NCBI GenBank assembly: GCA_028641055.1
Contig: CM054062.1
Span: forward strand, 234,372,376-234,436,375
DNA: 64,000 nt
Direction: 5' to 3'
Source: Alopecurus myosuroides
Lineage: Eukaryota > Streptophyta > Magnoliopsida > Poales > Poaceae
The notes beneath the pieces are model-generated. The model had not been told where the DNA came from. It ran no database searches and was given only the letters and a program-made list of their open reading frames with translations. Of this stretch, positions 44,066 through 56,600 are shown one piece after another. How positions within the stretch are numbered: position 1 is the stretch's first letter; every line of letters begins with the position of its first letter. Both the position numbers and the translations under genes were made by a program.

Positions 44066-44955
44066 TGATGCATCTAAAATGCATATATGAACTTTGCGTT
44101 GTATTGCTTATATTTCAATCATATTTGCATCGTATAAGGGTTATATCATTGTTTTGTATTGATTTTGGGAATATTTCACAATTTCCCTATTTTTCTGGAA
44201 TTAACCCTACACTGGCAGAAAATCCTATTTTCTATATTTTGATGTTTCAGGGACCCAAACGACGTCCAAAGGACCTAATATTTTGTGGGAATCATTTTTT
44301 GGAAGGAAGAAGGAGTAGGAGCCAAGGAAGATCACGAAAGGAAGTCCGAGGAGGGAAAGAGGTGGCCCCATGCGGCCAGATTCCTTGGCCATGTGGGAGG
44401 GTCCATCTCCCCCCTCGTTTCTCCGATGTCATCCGTTTTCATCTTTGTGCCTTCGTCTTGACCTAAAAACGACTATAAAAATAGTCCCCCAACGGCTTTC
44501 GGAAGGGAGCACCGAATAAACACAAAATCACGAAACAAAAGACCAGGAGCTGTAGATTGGAGGGGGGACTCTGGCGGGGCGCTACCAGGGTGGTCTCCAT
44601 CTTCTCCAACCTCTCCAGCATCGTCACCATGGTGAAGGGGGGAGTAGTCCACCTCTTGGACTTTGGGTTTGTGGTGGTAACTTGATCTAATCTCTCTATG
44701 TGTAATCATTGTTGAAGTTCATATGATGTTCCTTGCATGAGTATACATCTACTATATAATTCCTATGGTGGATATTGTGGTATGAGATGATATTTGTTAT
44801 GCATTTATCATTGTGTTGGATCTTTATGACTTGTCATACTTTGGAGATATTCTATGATGCATGTGATGGTTTGATTTGTGCATAGTGCCTTGTTTATCCA
44901 TGTCATGAGGTGATTGACACCACCAAGTGTAGATAGATGAGAGAGATGTGGTCAT
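44066..44955 (+). repeat. LTR E, 5' part (interrupted by element B)
   Basis: Begins TGATGCATCTAAAATGCATAT, matching the start of LTR D in the opposite orientation. It has a TATA-like box at 44473-44480 about 405 bases in, as in D. It is cut at 44955 by element B and resumes after the GTCAT duplication at 58918-59175, then is cut again by element C. Its own end and partner are outside the window. Confidence 0.65.
44951..44955 (+). repeat. Target-site duplication of element B, left copy (GTCAT)
   Basis: GTCAT here and at 58913-58917 flank element B exactly. Confidence 0.9.
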
Positions 44956-46345
44956 TGATGACCCAAAAGTATAGGGGATCGCAACAGTCTTCGAGGGAAG
45001 TAAAACCCAAATTTATTGATTTGACACAAGGGGAGCCAAAGTATATTTAAAAGCCTTAACAGATGAGTTGTCAGTTCAGGTGCACCTGAAAGTAGACTTT
45101 ATCGAAATAGTTTATCAGTGGTAACATTTTTATAACAACATCAGTAATAAAATAACAGCAGGAGTAAAATAGTAACAGCAGTAGAAATCGTGGAAAACAG
45201 CTGGATTAAAATACTGTAGGCATAGAGAATGGATGAACGGACGTTGCATGGATAAGATAGTTCATGTAATAATAATAACATGCGCATTGCAGATAGATAA
45301 TAATAAAGCATCGAAGTACTAGGCAAACCATAGGCATGTGTTCCAATTTAGTTGTACCTGCTCGCAATGAGAAACTTGCCCAACATCTTCTGTCCTACCA
45401 GCCCATTGCAGCGGGGCCTCAAGGGAAACTACTTGTAACTAAGGTGCTCCTTTTAATAAAGCACCGGAGCAAAGCATTAACACTCCATGAACACATGTGA
45501 TCCTCACAACGCAGCCATCCCCTCCTGTTGTCCCAATTATTGTCACTTTGGGGCCTCGAGATTCGGACACCGATATGTGTAAACAACTTGGAGATATGAT
45601 CAAGAAACATAATTATACTCATGAAACATTAACATGTTCAGATCCGAGATTGTGGCACTCGGGCCCTAGTGACGAGCATTAAGCATAACAAGTTGCAATA
45701 ACGATACATACCACTAACAACGAATACTAGGCACTATGCCCTAACAATCTGGCATTATTACATGATCGATCTCATCCAATCCCTACCATTCCTCTCAGCC
45801 TACAGCGGGGATTACTCACACATGGATGAGGGAATCATGGATGGTTGATGGAGAAGTGGTGGCGGTGACGACAGTGATGATCTCCTACGAATCCCCGTCC
45901 CGGTAGAGTGCCAGAATAGGAACTTCTGATCCCTACATTTGGTTTCTAGGTCGCGGCGGTGCTGGGGTCTGTTATTCTAAAATGTGATGAACCCCACCGG
46001 TTTTTAGGTTACGAGGCTTAGGTAGTCAAAAGGGGAGCCTGAGGTGCATGTGCAGCCACACCACCAGGCGGCGCGACCTAGGGGGAGCTCCCACCTATGG
46101 TGTGGGCCCCTCCTTGCCCTCTTTGTCTCTTCTTCTGGCTCCAGGGGTCTTCGGGTGAAATAATGACGTCGGGATTTTTTTCCGGGCAATTTTCTGAAAG
46201 TTGATTTTTCTGCACAAAAACAAGACACCAAGGTAATTCTGCTGAAAACAACATTAGTCTATGTTAGTTGCATCCAAAACACACAAGTTTAGAGGAAAAC
46301 AATAGCAAAAGTGTTTGGAAAAGGAGATACGTTTTGGACGTATCG
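44956..46345 (-). repeat. Element B 3' LTR
   Basis: Plus-strand start TGATGACCCAAAAGTATAGGGG, end GTTTTGGACGTATCG. The terminal A of the expected TATCA is G, so the element-strand TG has become CG. Next to it is the tract AGCTTGGGGGAAGC on the element strand (46346-46359), a good polypurine tract. Confidence 0.9.
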
Positions 46346-48629
46346 GCTTCCCCCAAGCTTAGCTTATTGCTTGTCCTCAAGCAATTCAGTTAACAACTGA
46401 GTGCGATAAAAGAACCTTTGCGAACACATTTGCTTCATATTGTGTAAATATTCTCACTATATGATCAAGTGCTTAGGCGATTCATAATAAGAAGTATACA
46501 AAATAAAGTCACCTAATAGTTATGCAAACCATGAAGAGATTCCAACACACTAATAAACGTAACATGAAATATATCAATTCGCAGGATTGCAATGTTCATA
46601 ATAGGGTGTGATAAAGTGGTATCTCTCTTGCCCTTAATAGTGGAGCAAAACATAAATGCAGGGCACCTCTAAGGTTCAAGTGAAGACTGGAAGTAAAGAT
46701 ATCAAAGATAAAAGCATCAAAGTTATACCACAATTAACCGTATCGTGGGACAAGCATTACACAAAGAATGGAAACTATGCTCTCAAGAAAGTGCGTAAAG
46801 TGAGAAGGTGAAGACTCAACATAGCATGGATTAACATGTGCTAGAGCTTTTTATTTTATTGAAAATAGAAGTAAAATGATTTTGAGGGGTGGTTTTTCAT
46901 CTCAATGAATGGTAATAGAGTTCTTGTTATCTTCCTTACTAAACAAGTTGAGAGCGGTTCCGAGTTATTTATATTAAGCATTTATAGCATGCATTTATAT
47001 AGTATGACACTCCCCCACCCTTGCTTTCGCAAACCACGGCTAACCGAATCCTCGGGTGCCTGCCAACAATCTCATACCATGGAGGAGTGCCTATTTAGTT
47101 ATTTAGCTTTTTGATGCTATAATGGTCTAACCATCTCTTTGCAAAATTAGTGACGAGCAGATGAAGCGTGCAAGTCGGAGTACCTAAATAGCATGGAAGA
47201 TAACAAACCAAAGTACAACTTCCTCATGAGCTAAAATAGTGTCACAAAATGAGAAATATTTTGAAGGTTTTAAAGATAGCACATGCAAATTTACTTGGGC
47301 TGGTGGTGAAATACCACATGTAGGTAGGTATGGTGGACACATGTGGCAAACTTTTATTTTTGGGAGTTGGATGCATGAGTAGAGCTCATACTCAGTACAA
47401 GTGAAGGCTAGCAATAGACTGGGATGGACAATCAAGAGAGCAATAACTTTCATAATCATGCTTGCGACAAGATAAAATTAACGGGGGCATAAAAGTGATA
47501 CAAATATTCTGAGGCAAAATAATTGTCGAGGCTTAATTGAATTTTTGTTTTTAGTCTTATGCATGCATGAGCATGTGCCAAGTATATTCAAGAGAAACAT
47601 TCATAGAAAGATACTACAATATCATACCCTTCTTTGAATAAAATAATGCAAGCAAACATTTATACGACATGCTATCTAATATTAGTAAGTTGGAACTAAA
47701 CATGAGAGAGCACGAACTACTAAGCATCCATTAAATAACATACACCTTACACGAACAAACTAAGTACGTCCACTTGGATGAGTGTATGTACAAAAATGAA
47801 AACAAATAGAGTGCATACCGGCCTCTCACCACAACTTGAATTGTCGTAAATCGTCATTATTGCTCTTCAATTATGTGGATAGAATGATATAAAATGATAA
47901 CCAACCTCCAATGGACACACATAAGACCGTTGAACTCTGCATCAAACTTTACAAAACAAAAGAAGAGCAACAAATATTTTTGGGTTTTCGAATTTTAAAC
48001 TAGAACAAAAGGAAAACAAGCAAACAAAGCAAAATACTTTTGGATTTTTGAATAGAAAGCAAAGAAAACCAATGAAATAAACTAAAGAAACAAATCTAAA
48101 CTACTTATAAAAGAGCAAACTTCGTAGATACAATCGATCTCACACGTTCGATTGGCTTAAATCGACGATCAGGATTGTTTCAATGTTGAGCACCAAACAT
48201 ACCATATATCTGGATCTACCTTATTTTACATGGAAGCGTACAGACTGATTTTGGCAAGTATCTGGATAGATGTCTGGCATGAACACGCAATGCAACTTGA
48301 AAAGAAAAGGGACTCTCCAAAAAATAGGATGTTATAGTATTTCGTTTTCCGATCCCTATAGGGTGTCTGAAGCATCCTGCCCTGCCGTATTCAAATCGGT
48401 GTGCTTGGCATAAACATCATTGGTTTCGGTCTTTGAATCATGCATGCACTATGGAGCCGTGCATCCATGCAAACATAGATCGCTAGCTGAAGGTATGTTG
48501 TAGCTGGATGCATGTGTCAAATATTAACATGACGCAAGCCTGTGATCCTGTAGCGGAAACATGACAACTGCCGACCGGCAATAAAGTCAGTGCGGCCGAC
48601 CCGCAACAAGGGCACTACGCCAACCATGA

Positions 48630-48890
48630 ACATTTTTTTTTGAGTTTTAAAGCAGGCGTTCTGCCATTCGATTAGGTAGAAAAGATGTTGTAATTACAAG
48701 AGATCCTCAAAAGAGTAAAATAAAAAGACCCACACACCCCTCACTGTCCTCCCCAGTCTCCCGGGTCCTCCTGTTGACTTCGTCGGCGATGACCTGAATG
48801 AAAACAAGATCCATCCTTCAACACAACTGAAGTGTTCTAACAGGCCCCTTTCACCTGCCTAATTGGAACAATCCGTGTTTGAGGTAGAGT
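48630..48890 (-). mobile_element. Probable 5'-truncated LINE fragment
   Basis: Nine or more T at about 48631-48640 are followed by GAGTTTTAAAGCAGGCGTTCTG and TCGATTAGG-type sequence, the reverse complement of a common grass L1-type 3' end with poly(A). The far boundary near 48890 is approximate and no target duplication was found. Confidence 0.45.
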
Positions 48891-50869
48891 AATGTGTAAA
48901 GGTAATAATAGATACTATGTGCTTGCGTCCTATTTAATTATGAAGACGTGTGCTTGCACGTACATGCCAACTAGTAAAGAGAAACAACAAAAATATTTTT
49001 GGTCTTTTTGTGTTTTGGAAAACAAGAACAAAAAAATAAAAACAAAGAGAAACAAAAGAAGCAAAAAATGTGGATATACAAAATACCGACAGAAACATGA
49101 TATGCATATGAGTGCGATGTCGGCATACCTCCCCCCCCCCCCAAGTTTAGGATTTAGCCTAAGTGGAGATCAATCCCAAGAGGGCCAGGAAGTGGCGCCC
49201 CCATAGTAGGTCGAGGATGGACCATCCTCCTGATGTGACCTCGAGGACGCCCCGGTGTACTGCGCGGTGTAGTCCTCGGAGGATGCGTTCTGCCCCATTT
49301 GCTGCTCGGGAGCGTGCTTCTCATGGAAATCAAGCAAGCGCAGCTTCTCGTCCAGCTCCTCCTTCGAGCGCGACAATGGCATCCTACTAACATCGAACAA
49401 CACAGGCTAGGGCAAGGGAACTTCCCTTTCATCTCCAGCAGTAGAGTTAGCAGTAACGAAATGATGATCTTTCATGCCAGAGATATCAAGTCTATGCGGA
49501 GCTAGCAATTCATCATTGGGAGCAACCAGAAAGGTTTTGAGCAGTTAAAATACGCGAAGCGATAATGCCCCCATAAATGGGTCGTCTAGTAGCTAAGCGG
49601 CGAGCAATGAAAGCACCAAGGTTATACTTATTGCTATTATTAAGTGCAGCAACAAGAAAAGCAAGATGGCAATTTGAAATACTACTAGTGTTTTCCCTAC
49701 CAAGAACACTAGTAGCAAGATAATGAGTGAAATATCTAATAGCAGGGAGTTTAATGTTCCTTATATTGCCGCGTTGAGCTGTGCGGTCATCTTCATTTGT
49801 AACTTCTCGATAGAGCTCCAGCTAAATCAGCAGGTCATTCATGAATCTTCGTCGTTGTCCCAGACGTGTTAATACCTATGATGCTGCAACAATTTTCCAA
49901 TAGCATGGAGAAAGGTCTATCATAGATTTTGAATGCAACAGATGGGTTATATTGAGAGTAGTGGAAGGTAAAGCTCTCAACAAAAGTTTTCGTTGATATA
50001 GCATATTGAGGTCTTTCATCATGCATGTAATTAGTTAGACCAACCCTACCAACTAGTAGCAATAAGTCCTCAAGTATTCGAGCACCACTTAAAAAAGTTA
50101 TAACAAGGGAATCTAGATGGATGTGCAACTCCATCGTCTCCCGCATTGTCGATACTCGGTGCAATGAGATTCTCATTGTAAGATGGTCTCGGCAGGGTAG
50201 CTGAGCGTGAAGGCCTTGTCCTCCTATGTGCATCACTCTTAAAAATTTCTCCAAAGTTGTAGTTATCCATTTCTGAAATTTTTAACAATCATCACAAAAA
50301 TTGATTTCAAGCAACTATATGATAGACACTACTATAGAGACTTGTAGGAGGGCTATACATGCATAAAAACTAATTTATTTCAACTAAAATCAAGCATGCA
50401 AACTCACATAAGCTATCACCTCTAGTACCAAAATATTCAAGAAATACTGCACTAAATAAAATTCTACTTGGATAATTGGAGGAGTCACATACCGGAGAGA
50501 AAATGCTTCAAGTTTCAGCAACAATGATGGGCTGAGCAAGGAGATCCAAAATTTCGAGGAAGAACAGCAAGAAATCGGGCTCCAGGGTTATTTTCAAGTT
50601 TGGGTGAGAGAGAGGACTGTTTGGCTAGGAGGAGAGTAAGTGGAGGGCCAGGGGTCTCACACAATGTGCTGGCGCACCCAGGGGGCTGCCCGCGCCACCC
50701 TGTTGTGTGCTTGCATGGTGGGTCCCCTGGGGGTATCCCAGGTGCCTTTCTGTCTCATTTTTTACGTACAAATTTGTTCTAATTTTTCTGAAAATTTTTG
50801 AGATACTTTATTTTCGAGGTATTTCAGAATTTACTAATTAATTATAAACCTGGAAAATGACTATGGAAT

Positions 50870-51120
50870 GATGGAAAACAGAAACAAGACAAAATCTACA
50901 AGGGTTCTAAGACATTCTAATATAATAACTAGTGGAAACAAAGGTGGAAGTGGTGAAAACAAAATTATGGGTGGTGAAAACATGCATAACATGGTGAAAA
51001 CAAAAAAAAACATGGTGAAAACAAATGTAAACACAGTGAAAACAAAAGTTTGGATGATGGAAACATGTGTAGCATGGTGAAAACAAAGGTGGGTATGGTG
51101 AAAACATAGTGAAAACATCG
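50870..51120 (+). repeat. GGTGAAAACA irregular array
   Basis: About ten copies of GGTGAAAACA or close variants, spaced irregularly by 10-25 bases. On the other strand this reads TGTTTTCACC and would give Phe-rich translations by composition. The equivalent position in copy A (33370-33550) has a decayed GAAAACA-rich version. Confidence 0.7.
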
Positions 51121-51301
51121 TTTCCTTCATTTCAAATCAGTTTGTTAACAAGGTTGATCAAGTCTTGTTACCAAAAAAATTACATGAAGAAAAACTTTGT
51201 ATATCACTAAATGTTTATGTTACCTCAACTTTGATAGACACAGTCCCAATCATAATAATTTCATAGCCTTTTGGTGGCATTGGAATGGAACAATAGAATT
51301 A

Positions 51302-52900
51302 TCAAATCTTGATGGTCTCAATATTTTTAATTGAGTTTAGACCATATTTCCAACCAGTCTTATTGGGAAAATAAATGGTGTGCTCTTTATCATTGACACT
51401 GAAAGTTACATTTCCTTGGTTGCAATCAATAACAGCCCATGCAGTAATAAGAAAAGGTCTCACAAGAATAATAGACATATTATCATCTTTAGGAATTTCC
51501 AATACAACGAAGTCAGTTAATATCAAACAACTAGAACATTATCACATATACCAACAGGAATAGCCGTAGATTTATCAGCCATTTGCAAAGATATATCAGT
51601 GTGTATCAATTTTTCCAGAGAGAGTCTCTTATAGAGAGAAAAATTCATAACACTAACTCTTGCTCCCAAGTCACATAGAGTAGTTCTAACATAACTATTT
51701 TTAATGGAGCATGAAATAGTGGGTATACTTGGATCTCCAAGCTTCTTTCGGACCTTACCATTAAAAGAGTAATTAGCAAGCATAGTGGAAATTTCCTCAT
51801 TGGGAATCTTCCTTTTGTTAGAGACAATATATTTCATATATTTTGAATAAGAAGGCAATTTAATAGCATCAGTCAAATGAATTTGCAAAAACAAAAGTTT
51901 CATCCACTCACAGAATTTATTATAATGTTCTTGTTCCTTTGATTTATGTTTCTTATTAATGAAAGGCATTGGTTTTTGTACCCAAGGTTTTCTTTCTTTA
52001 CCATGTTTATTAGCAATGAAATCCTCCTTAGTGTACTTTGCAGTTTTAGTTTGCTTATCTAAGTTTCTTATTTATCAGAAGCATCACTTTTATCATTACC
52101 ACTTTCAGTTTCAGCATCCGAAATAGATATACTATCAGGATCTTTAGCAGGTTCAGGAGATTCTACAACAATTTTATGTTTCTTGTTCTTTTTCTTAGAA
52201 GAAGTATTATTGTTCTTAGGTTGTTGAGAATCTTGTCCAGTTCTTGTAGGATGACCATCAGGATACAAGGAATCCTGAGTCGAAACACCACTTTCAGTAA
52301 TTATTTCATAAACATGTTGATCAATTTGCTAGCAAATCTTTTTGCTCCTTAGTAAGTTGATCAGTCTGAGTTTGAACCATATGAAAATGTTTAACATGCA
52401 TTTTAACATCATTAGAGGTTATCTCAATAATACCATGCAAATTATCAATAGCTCTAGAGTTTTTCATTAGATGATTCTGCATTCTCATATTAAAAATATA
52501 TTTCTTAACAACATAATTATCAAATTCATCTAAGCATTGATCAGGTGGTTTAGAATAGGGAATATCTCTATTATCAAAGTACTGGAGGGAGTGTACCTCA
52601 ACTGTGGGTGGATAAGGAATTGGCTTACATAAATATTCTATAGGTGCTAAATTCTTCAGATCTTCAGATTTAATACCCCTCTCTTTAAATATTTCTTGGC
52701 TTCCCTGATGACTTCATCATTTAATTCAACCATTCCCCTCTTCTTAGGTGTTGGTATAGGTGTTGGTGTAGGCTCAGGTGTAGTCCAATCATCATGATTC
52801 TTGCTTATATTAGAAAGTAATTCCTCAGCTTCTTCTGTAGTTCTTTTCCTAAAAACACAACTAGCACAACTCTACTTGTAGTGGATGGTAATATAGGAAC
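51302..52900 (-). pseudogene. Element B gag and aspartic protease, broken
   Basis: The minus strand encodes the Athila-like gag C-terminus (DSISISDAETESGNDKSDAS) and the capsid-proximal tail (LPSYSKYMKYIVSNKRKIP). The protease region has DLGARVSVM, SLYKRLSLEKLIHTDISLQ and NMSIILVRPFLITA. Frames change at about 51550, 51970 and 52290. It lies directly after the 5' LTR and primer-binding site. It is collinear with C (plus strand, 60658-62477), where the gag part is better preserved. Confidence 0.8.
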
Positions 52901-52980
52901 TTTCCCATCACGAGTTTTTCCCGTGAAAAGCTTGTAGCGAACAATATCACGTTAAAGTGAGCAAATAAATAGAGCTATGC

Positions 52981-52998
52981 TCCCCGGCAACGGTGCCA
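52981..52998 (-). other. Element B primer-binding site (Asp-tRNA type)
   Basis: Element-strand TGGCACCGTTGCCGGGGA, 11 bases inside the 5' LTR. It is complementary to the 3' end of plant tRNA-Asp (TGGCGCCGTTGCCGGGGA) apart from one base. Confidence 0.85.
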
Positions 52999-53009
52999 GA
53001 AAATAGTCT

Positions 53010-53615
53010 TGATGACCCACAAGTATAAGGGATCACAACAGTCTTCGAGAGAAGTAAAACCCAAATTTATTAATTCGACACAAGGGGCGCCAAATAATAT
53101 TTATAAGCCTTAACAGATGAGTTGTCAGTTCAGATACACCTGAAAGTAGACTTGCCCACAACAGTTTATCAGTGGTAACAATTTTATAACAACAGCAGTA
53201 GTAAAATAATAGCAGGGGTAAAATAGTAACATCAATAGCAATCCGGGAAAACAGCAGGATTAAAATATTGAATGCATAGGGAATGGATGAACGGGAGTTT
53301 CATGGATAAGATAGTTCATGTAATAATAATAACGTGTGTATTGCAGATAGATAATAACAAAGCATCTAAGTACTAGGCAAAGCATAGGCATGTGTTCCAA
53401 TTTAGTCGTACGTGCTCGCAATGAGAAACTTGCACAACATCTTTTGTCCTACCAGCCCGTTGCAGCGGGACCTCAAGGGAAACTATTGGTAATTAAGGTG
53501 CTCCTTTTAATAAAGCACCGGAGCAAAGCATTAACACTCCGTGAACACATGTGATCCTCACATCGCAGCCATCCCCTCCGGTTGTCCCAATTATTGTCAC
53601 TTTGGGGCCTCGGGT
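53010..53615 (-). repeat. Element B 5' LTR, left segment
   Basis: Aligned with 44956 onward of the 3' LTR (starts TGATGACCCACAAGTATAAGGG). It is interrupted after CCTCGGGT by the 4.5-kb element and continues at 58161. Confidence 0.9.
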
Positions 53616-56600
53616 TGTAACATCCCTGATTTTTGGAAAGTTCAAAAATCACTAAAATTGAACTTTTATTTTCTTGATTAAAGCAAGCCGCAAAAAAAAA
53701 TACTCAGAAAAATATTTTTGTTATTCCAATGTTATTGGAATTAAAAATCCATTATGCCTCTATTTCCATAAACCCTAAAGTCTTTTCAAAATGAATATCC
53801 CTTGCATAATGTAAATTATTTTATTTTTTAGCAAAACTCATTACATAAAATGATATCAATTCAAATATTACTTTGAAATTATTTTATGGAAATTGTAATC
53901 AAAGAGTTATAACCCTTAATAATGTCCTAAGCCTCAAAAATATTTAATGAGAATAAAAGATGTTTACAATAATTTTTATTTTTTATTCCAAATATTAAAT
54001 ATGAGGGGGTGAACATAAAATGCTTTGTATTGAATATAATATAAAAAGTGTCATAAATTTTATTATGTCACTTTATAATTATTGTATTTTTTTGAAAAAT
54101 AGCATAAATATGCTATTAGGGTTTACCCTTATTTTCAAAATATAAAAATAAGTTGAAATAACTTTGGAAAATAATATTTGAAGTATAAAATGTTTCTGTA
54201 ATTTTATGAAACTCCATTTCCATTTAAATTTTTCTATTTTTAAAATGGTTTTAAGTACTATTAATACCTTAATAATATTTTTCAAATTTCAAATTTTAAA
54301 ATGTGTTGGAAACATCACAAAACGGTTTATAATTGAAAGATATTAATCTTACAAGATTTTAGAAACTGTTTTGAGGTTGGTTGGATATTTAAAGGAGAAG
54401 TTATTAAGAAAAGAAGAAAACACGAAAAAAAAGCAATTTTTTTCTCACGTCATGGGTGACATCATCCCGTCTTCAACATCCAGTAACGGAAAAACTCGTT
54501 TCAATCTTGAATTCGAGCCTTGATTCTGCACTATTAAGGGCAGTAATCGGTGCCCCGACCCTGCCTATATATAGCCATGGACGCCCTCTCTTTTTCCCAG
54601 AGGAACCACGGCCCGAGACGCATCCACGCCGGATATATCCCTCGCCGGAGGTCTACGACTGCCGCCGCTGATTTTTTCCGATTCCGGCTAGCTGCGTGAG
54701 TAACCTTCGCCCTTGATTATCCCTTTCGAGTTCCTGTGTGCGGGTGCACCCTCAGAATTCTTTGCTTGATTTTTTTAGCAGGGAAAATCGGCGAGAAGAG
54801 CACGACCCGAAGGTTACCGCCCCCTCACAACTCTGGCCATGTCACGGAGCCACTACGGAAGGGGCAAATCTATGTCGTCCCATCCATCCTCTCTGCCATG
54901 TTGTCCCCCCCCCCCCCCCCCCGTTCGTGTTGTCCCCGTGTTCGAAGACCACCCCTAGCGCCACCGCCGTCCGTGCCCGAGACTCAACGCCGCCGTCCGC
55001 CCATTTCCGGCAGCCCGCAGGTGAGGTGAGAAACCCTAGTCTTCGTAGCCGTTAGATCCGCATCAAGCGGCTGTCATTAAAGCACTTAATGAAGCGGTAC
55101 CGTCCAATGGGAAGATGCCAAGTCAGCTGCGCGTTATTTTTGTTATCTGTCGTTCAGTGCAGCGCGTAGCTGTCCCAAGCCCAGCTGTTATTTGTCGCCC
55201 AGTGCATCGCATATCAGCCCATTTTCTATTTTTCTTCCGTAATAGAAAATAAATAGTAAATTTTGCAGAAAAGACCCTAGAACTTTGAACCATCATAAAT
55301 TTTGATCCTCTTGGCCAAATTTATCAAACTTGAACTTTTTAAGATCCTGTGAACATGTAGAAACTTTTGGCTCTAGCCAAATGTAAATTCGACCATGTAA
55401 AATTTGTTCAAATTCAAATATGTTTGTTTGATGAATTTTTGGCATAATTCAAATTATATAAATAAAAAAATTGCAAATAAAATGTATTTGGAAACATTAA
55501 GATGTGTACTCTTATATTCTCTGTCCAAAATAAATTTTGAACAAATTAAATTTGAATTTAGAATTAAGTTTTCTATTTGAGTATTTTGACATGGATTTAA
55601 TTCTATAAATAATTAGAATATGTTCCCTTAAGCAAAATTGCTCAATTTGGTAACCTTGAACCAGAGACATCATTACTTGAACATTTTGGACACTCCTGGA
55701 CCATGACCATGTAATTTATCCAAAGATCCATCATAGTAGTCCACCAAGTAGTTTATGTCTTAGAGTTTGTTTCTACCCTTTTTACCTTTGTTGTGGCGGC
55801 TATTTTGGAGCCAAGACCAAGTACCTAGTATGTGTCAATCACATATAAGACCAACTAATGAACCTTAAACACTAGTACCATTGTTTTCCAACTACTTCTC
55901 CACTCCCCTATTCTTGCTTCAAGAATTCATCAAGTTAGCAAAATGGAAATCAAGACTCAATCACAAGAAGGAACTTCATTATCAACTTGGTGGCAACATC
56001 AAGAGCTACAAGAAAGATCATGCAAGAAATTTTGAAGAAAAGAATTGGACTCCACAACTAGAAACAACTCAAGGAAGTGCAAATTCATGAAGAGATCAAG
56101 AAGAAGACCCACCCCTTTCTCTTTCTATGTTTTCTTCTTCTTTCCTTTTTTACTTAATGGTATATTCATATGTGAGCAAGATCAGCCCTTAGTTTGTGCC
56201 CATCCCATACCTAAACCTACTATTGAAGTGAAAACCATGAAGGTTTATCAAGTTCAAGAGAGGCTTCACAACAAGGAGGAAACTACAATAGAAGCATGAA
56301 GATGATCTTGAAGAAGACAAGCATGTAACTACTTGGAGAAAATCTATATAAGTTGAAGAATAAAAAGTTGTTTTAGTCCACCCTTTGGCCCAAATGGAAA
56401 ATCCCAAGATATTATCTAAATTTGTCAATTACTATGAAGTTAGTTTAACCTAGACCTACCTTAACCCAAAATGGAAAGACTAACTTAGATCACTCAAATG
56501 TATTGATGAAAATAACTAAGAGTTACACTTTGTTAGGTGTTACTTTAGTTGAGATAGTGAGATCACCATGGTGACTTCTTAGAACTTCTAGATAAATATT

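Larger units (their letters stand above)
46346..51300. other. Long non-coding internal region of element B
   Basis: Almost 5 kb where pol would be expected. It contains a C tract at 49130-49142 and a GC-rich island at 49150-49450. From about 48630 a poly-T tract is followed by GAGTTTTAAAGCAGGCG, which looks like the 3' end of a minus-strand LINE fragment. At 50870-51120 there is an array of GGTGAAAACA words. Several blocks recur in copy A in the same order, so this is ancestral non-autonomous structure rather than one deletion in B. No protein family is recognisable. Confidence 0.65.

Noticed and set aside
41850..44955. LTRs D and E as a pair bounding one element
   Set aside because: They are in opposite orientation and the sequence between them is Tat#2 pol, so they are separate insertions.
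50861..51130. Minus-strand Phe-rich frame as a membrane protein
   Set aside because: It is produced by the GGTGAAAACA array and would be unlike any conserved protein in copy A.
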